Origin: Epinephelus fuscoguttatus
Taxonomy: Eukaryota > Chordata > Actinopteri > Perciformes > Serranidae
DNA length: 64,000 bases
Direction: 5' to 3'
NCBI RefSeq assembly: GCF_011397635.1
Contig: NC_064773.1
Coordinates: 1,494,501 to 1,558,500, forward strand
Part shown: in pieces, positions 62,457-64,000 of the stretch
Position numbering within the stretch: position 1 is the first letter of the stretch
Layout of the letters: each line of letters begins with the position of its first letter
Position numbers and translations under genes: made by a program
Notes under the pieces: generated by a model
Seen by the model: only the letters and a program-made list of their open reading frames with translations
What the model was told of the DNA's origin: nothing
The model's database searches: none

Positions 62457-63232
62457 GTTTTTACCTTAATTTGTATTCAGAATTGAATGTAAGTGTGCGT
62501 GTAGTTGGACAGAGAGTGTGTGTGTTTGTGAGGCGTCACTTCATCTCATTATTCACGTTAACATCATGTTATATTCTGTTTTATTTTAAATGCATTTATT
62601 TTATAGTTTTTTGCGAGGATGTCTCGACCTGATGTTACAGATCAGTATCAGGGCTGGTTGAGACGTTTTCTAACTGATCGGCCTTGTTGAGCTGTAAAGA
62701 GTCTGATCTGATCCTTTGTTTTACTTCAGATGTCACACGTGTTTTAACCTGCACAGTGACGCGACAAGTGCAGCCGTCATTTAGTTCTCCACCTCACACT
62801 CTGCCTGCTGCCAAACACCACACGCCATAAACGACAGCAAAATGCTGCATGAGATTGTATATTTATTATTTACAGAAGTTATAAGTTACTGGTTTCAGCT
62901 CAGTGACACAGTCTCTTGTGTTTTTTTGCCTCCACGCTGCTGAAACTTGATCATGACATCCCTCATTTTTTGTTTTTATTTAAGATGAAGCGAGCCATTC
63001 AACACATCTCACTAATTTTTATTTCTTCATTTCTTTGTATGTTGTCATGCTTTGATTTTATGTTCATGTGTTTTCATTTGGCGGCTTGTTGTTTTTCTGT
63101 TGTGTTGTTTTCTTTGTGTGCATGTGTGTGTGGAAGGAGCTGCTGTTGAAAGATGAGGAGTGTGAGAGGTTGTCTAAAGTCAGAGACCAGCTCGGCCAGG
63201 AGCTGGAGGAGCTCACCGCCAGTCTCTTCCAG
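60993..63232 (+). CDS. rab3ip: RAB3IP (Rabin8), first four coding exons (partial; continues past the window)
   Basis: Rabin8 is the guanine-nucleotide exchange factor for Rab8. It acts downstream of Rab11 in vesicle transport and primary cilium assembly. Coding exons: 60993-61082 (30 codons, with [17 protein letters not shown]), 61392-61558, 62240-62411 ([20 protein letters not shown] then [13 protein letters not shown]) and 63137-63232 ([20 protein letters not shown] then [12 protein letters not shown]). All splice sites are GT-AG and phases agree. The last exon opens the Sec2-type coiled coil that binds Rab8. The N-terminal [12 protein letters not shown] block separates it from the paralogue RAB3IL1. 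The remaining coiled coil and C-terminal region lie beyond 64000. The exon begins at 60966 after a (GT)n-GCGCAG acceptor. Confidence 0.93.
61774..62006. mobile_element. Family A MITE, truncated copy in RAB3IP intron
   Basis: TTAA (61770-61773), then AGGCATAGTGCAGCC and the left arm (CTACTCACCCATATGCCGAG) through GAGGCTAAAAACAGAGTTCAA. It has an internal deletion near 61870 and no right terminus. Confidence 0.8.
62417..62454. repeat. (CA)n directly after a RAB3IP 5' splice site
   Basis: About 19 CA units start five to six bases after the exon end at 62411 (donor GTAGGA). Confidence 0.95.
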
Positions 63233-64000
63233 GTCGGTCCGCCTCTCCTCCCTCCATCCCTCCGTCTCTCTGTCCGTCCGTTTCTTCCTCTGCTTCCTGT
63301 TTCCCTTCCTCCTGAGGCAGCGGCCAGACAGACACCGGACAGACTGACTGAAACAGATTCAGATGGGATTTGTTGCTCTTTATGTTTTTGGCAGCAGAGA
63401 CGTGAAGCGGAGGCGTCGTGAGGTCATTGGGAAGCGAGTTTTAAATATTTACTGCCTCGATCCTCCGGGTGTCTCTACACACCATGTTCTTCTCTCTGTG
63501 TCTGGAGTTTAGTTTCATCGGCCTTATTTTAATGTTTACTGATCGCTTTATCATATTTATCAGAAATAATAATTTACTTTCTATTATAAATATTTTATTG
63601 AGCCAAAGAAGATTATTACTGCTGTTTAATTTTGTGCTGATGCTCGTCTCAATTCATATGAAAGAATTCACAGATATAAATCAGACGATATAAAAGACAC
63701 AGGATTGTATTTTCAGATTAAAACAGTGTCAGAAATAAGGTGATTTAAAAAAATAAATGAATATTTAAGTCAAATAGTAGTTGACAAATATAAAGTAAAT
63801 GTGTTGATACTGAATAAAATGAGTCATAAAATAAATCTAAACATAACACAAACACACAAACACAAACACAAACATTCTCCTCATCTTCTTCAAATCCTAA
63901 TTTACTTTCAGATATTTATCATTAAATATTAATTATTACATCATTACATTTACTTTATCGTTTTAATTACTGTCTAAGCTGAATACACACAACACAGGTT
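63233..64000 (+). other. rab3ip: RAB3IP intron (window end)
   Basis: A pyrimidine-rich start with CCTCCCTCCATCC and GTCCGTCCG runs, then AT-rich DNA to the window edge. No further exon is seen, so the next RAB3IP exon (expected to begin with an AHKMVRE-type sequence) is outside. Confidence 0.6.

Overview
The window looks like nuclear DNA of a ray-finned (teleost, probably acanthomorph) fish. The evidence is split genes with GT-AG introns whose products match vertebrate families, a tRNA-derived SINE of the kind common in spiny-rayed fish, many (GT/CA)n microsatellites, hAT-, Harbinger- and Tc1-type DNA transposon remnants, and long minisatellites. There are no operons, CRISPR arrays or bacterial features.

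Four protein-coding genes can be assembled. (1) 1-5392 (+): the 3' part of SLC35E3, an orphan nucleotide-sugar/triose-phosphate-type transporter, with its 3' UTR to about 6.75 kb. Its introns carry a 63-bp minisatellite and a 2.7-kb, 56-bp minisatellite, and one coding exon expected between 1309 and 5112 is not there. (2) 13126-31029 (+): a complete UPF2, the scaffold of nonsense-mediated mRNA decay, in 20 coding exons that join in frame to 1278 aa. (3) 47213-40294 (-): PROSER2, complete in three coding exons (632 aa), with a likely non-coding first exon near 48.9-49.0 kb. (4) 60993-63232 (+, running off the window): the first four coding exons of RAB3IP (Rabin8), with a likely non-coding first exon and GC-rich promoter at about 50.9-51.04 kb. 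UPF2 and PROSER2 converge. PROSER2 and RAB3IP are divergent, about 1.9 kb apart.

The rest is intron and intergenic DNA built mostly of repeats. There is a TTAA-flanked foldback MITE family (five copies), hAT MITEs with 8-bp target duplications (11645-12129 and 56027-56566), two Harbinger transposase N-terminal relics (43.8-44.85 kb and 57.8-58.4 kb), a Tc1/mariner transposase pseudogene (29.9-30.4 kb), a SINE with a 10-bp target duplication inside a UPF2 intron (23977-24169), and several unclassified families with two or three copies here.

The genes do not form one pathway: UPF2 acts in mRNA surveillance, RAB3IP in Rab8 activation and ciliogenesis, SLC35E3 in membrane transport, and PROSER2 is poorly understood. 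The most notable observations are the missing SLC35E3 exon beside the giant minisatellite, UG-repeat tracts abutting several 3' splice sites of UPF2 and RAB3IP, a CA repeat abutting a RAB3IP 5' splice site, a stop-free 135-nt intron in PROSER2, a duplicated segment with a preserved 22-codon signal-peptide-like ORF, and a gene order that mixes human 12q15 and 10p14 neighbours. I found no wholly new molecular system.
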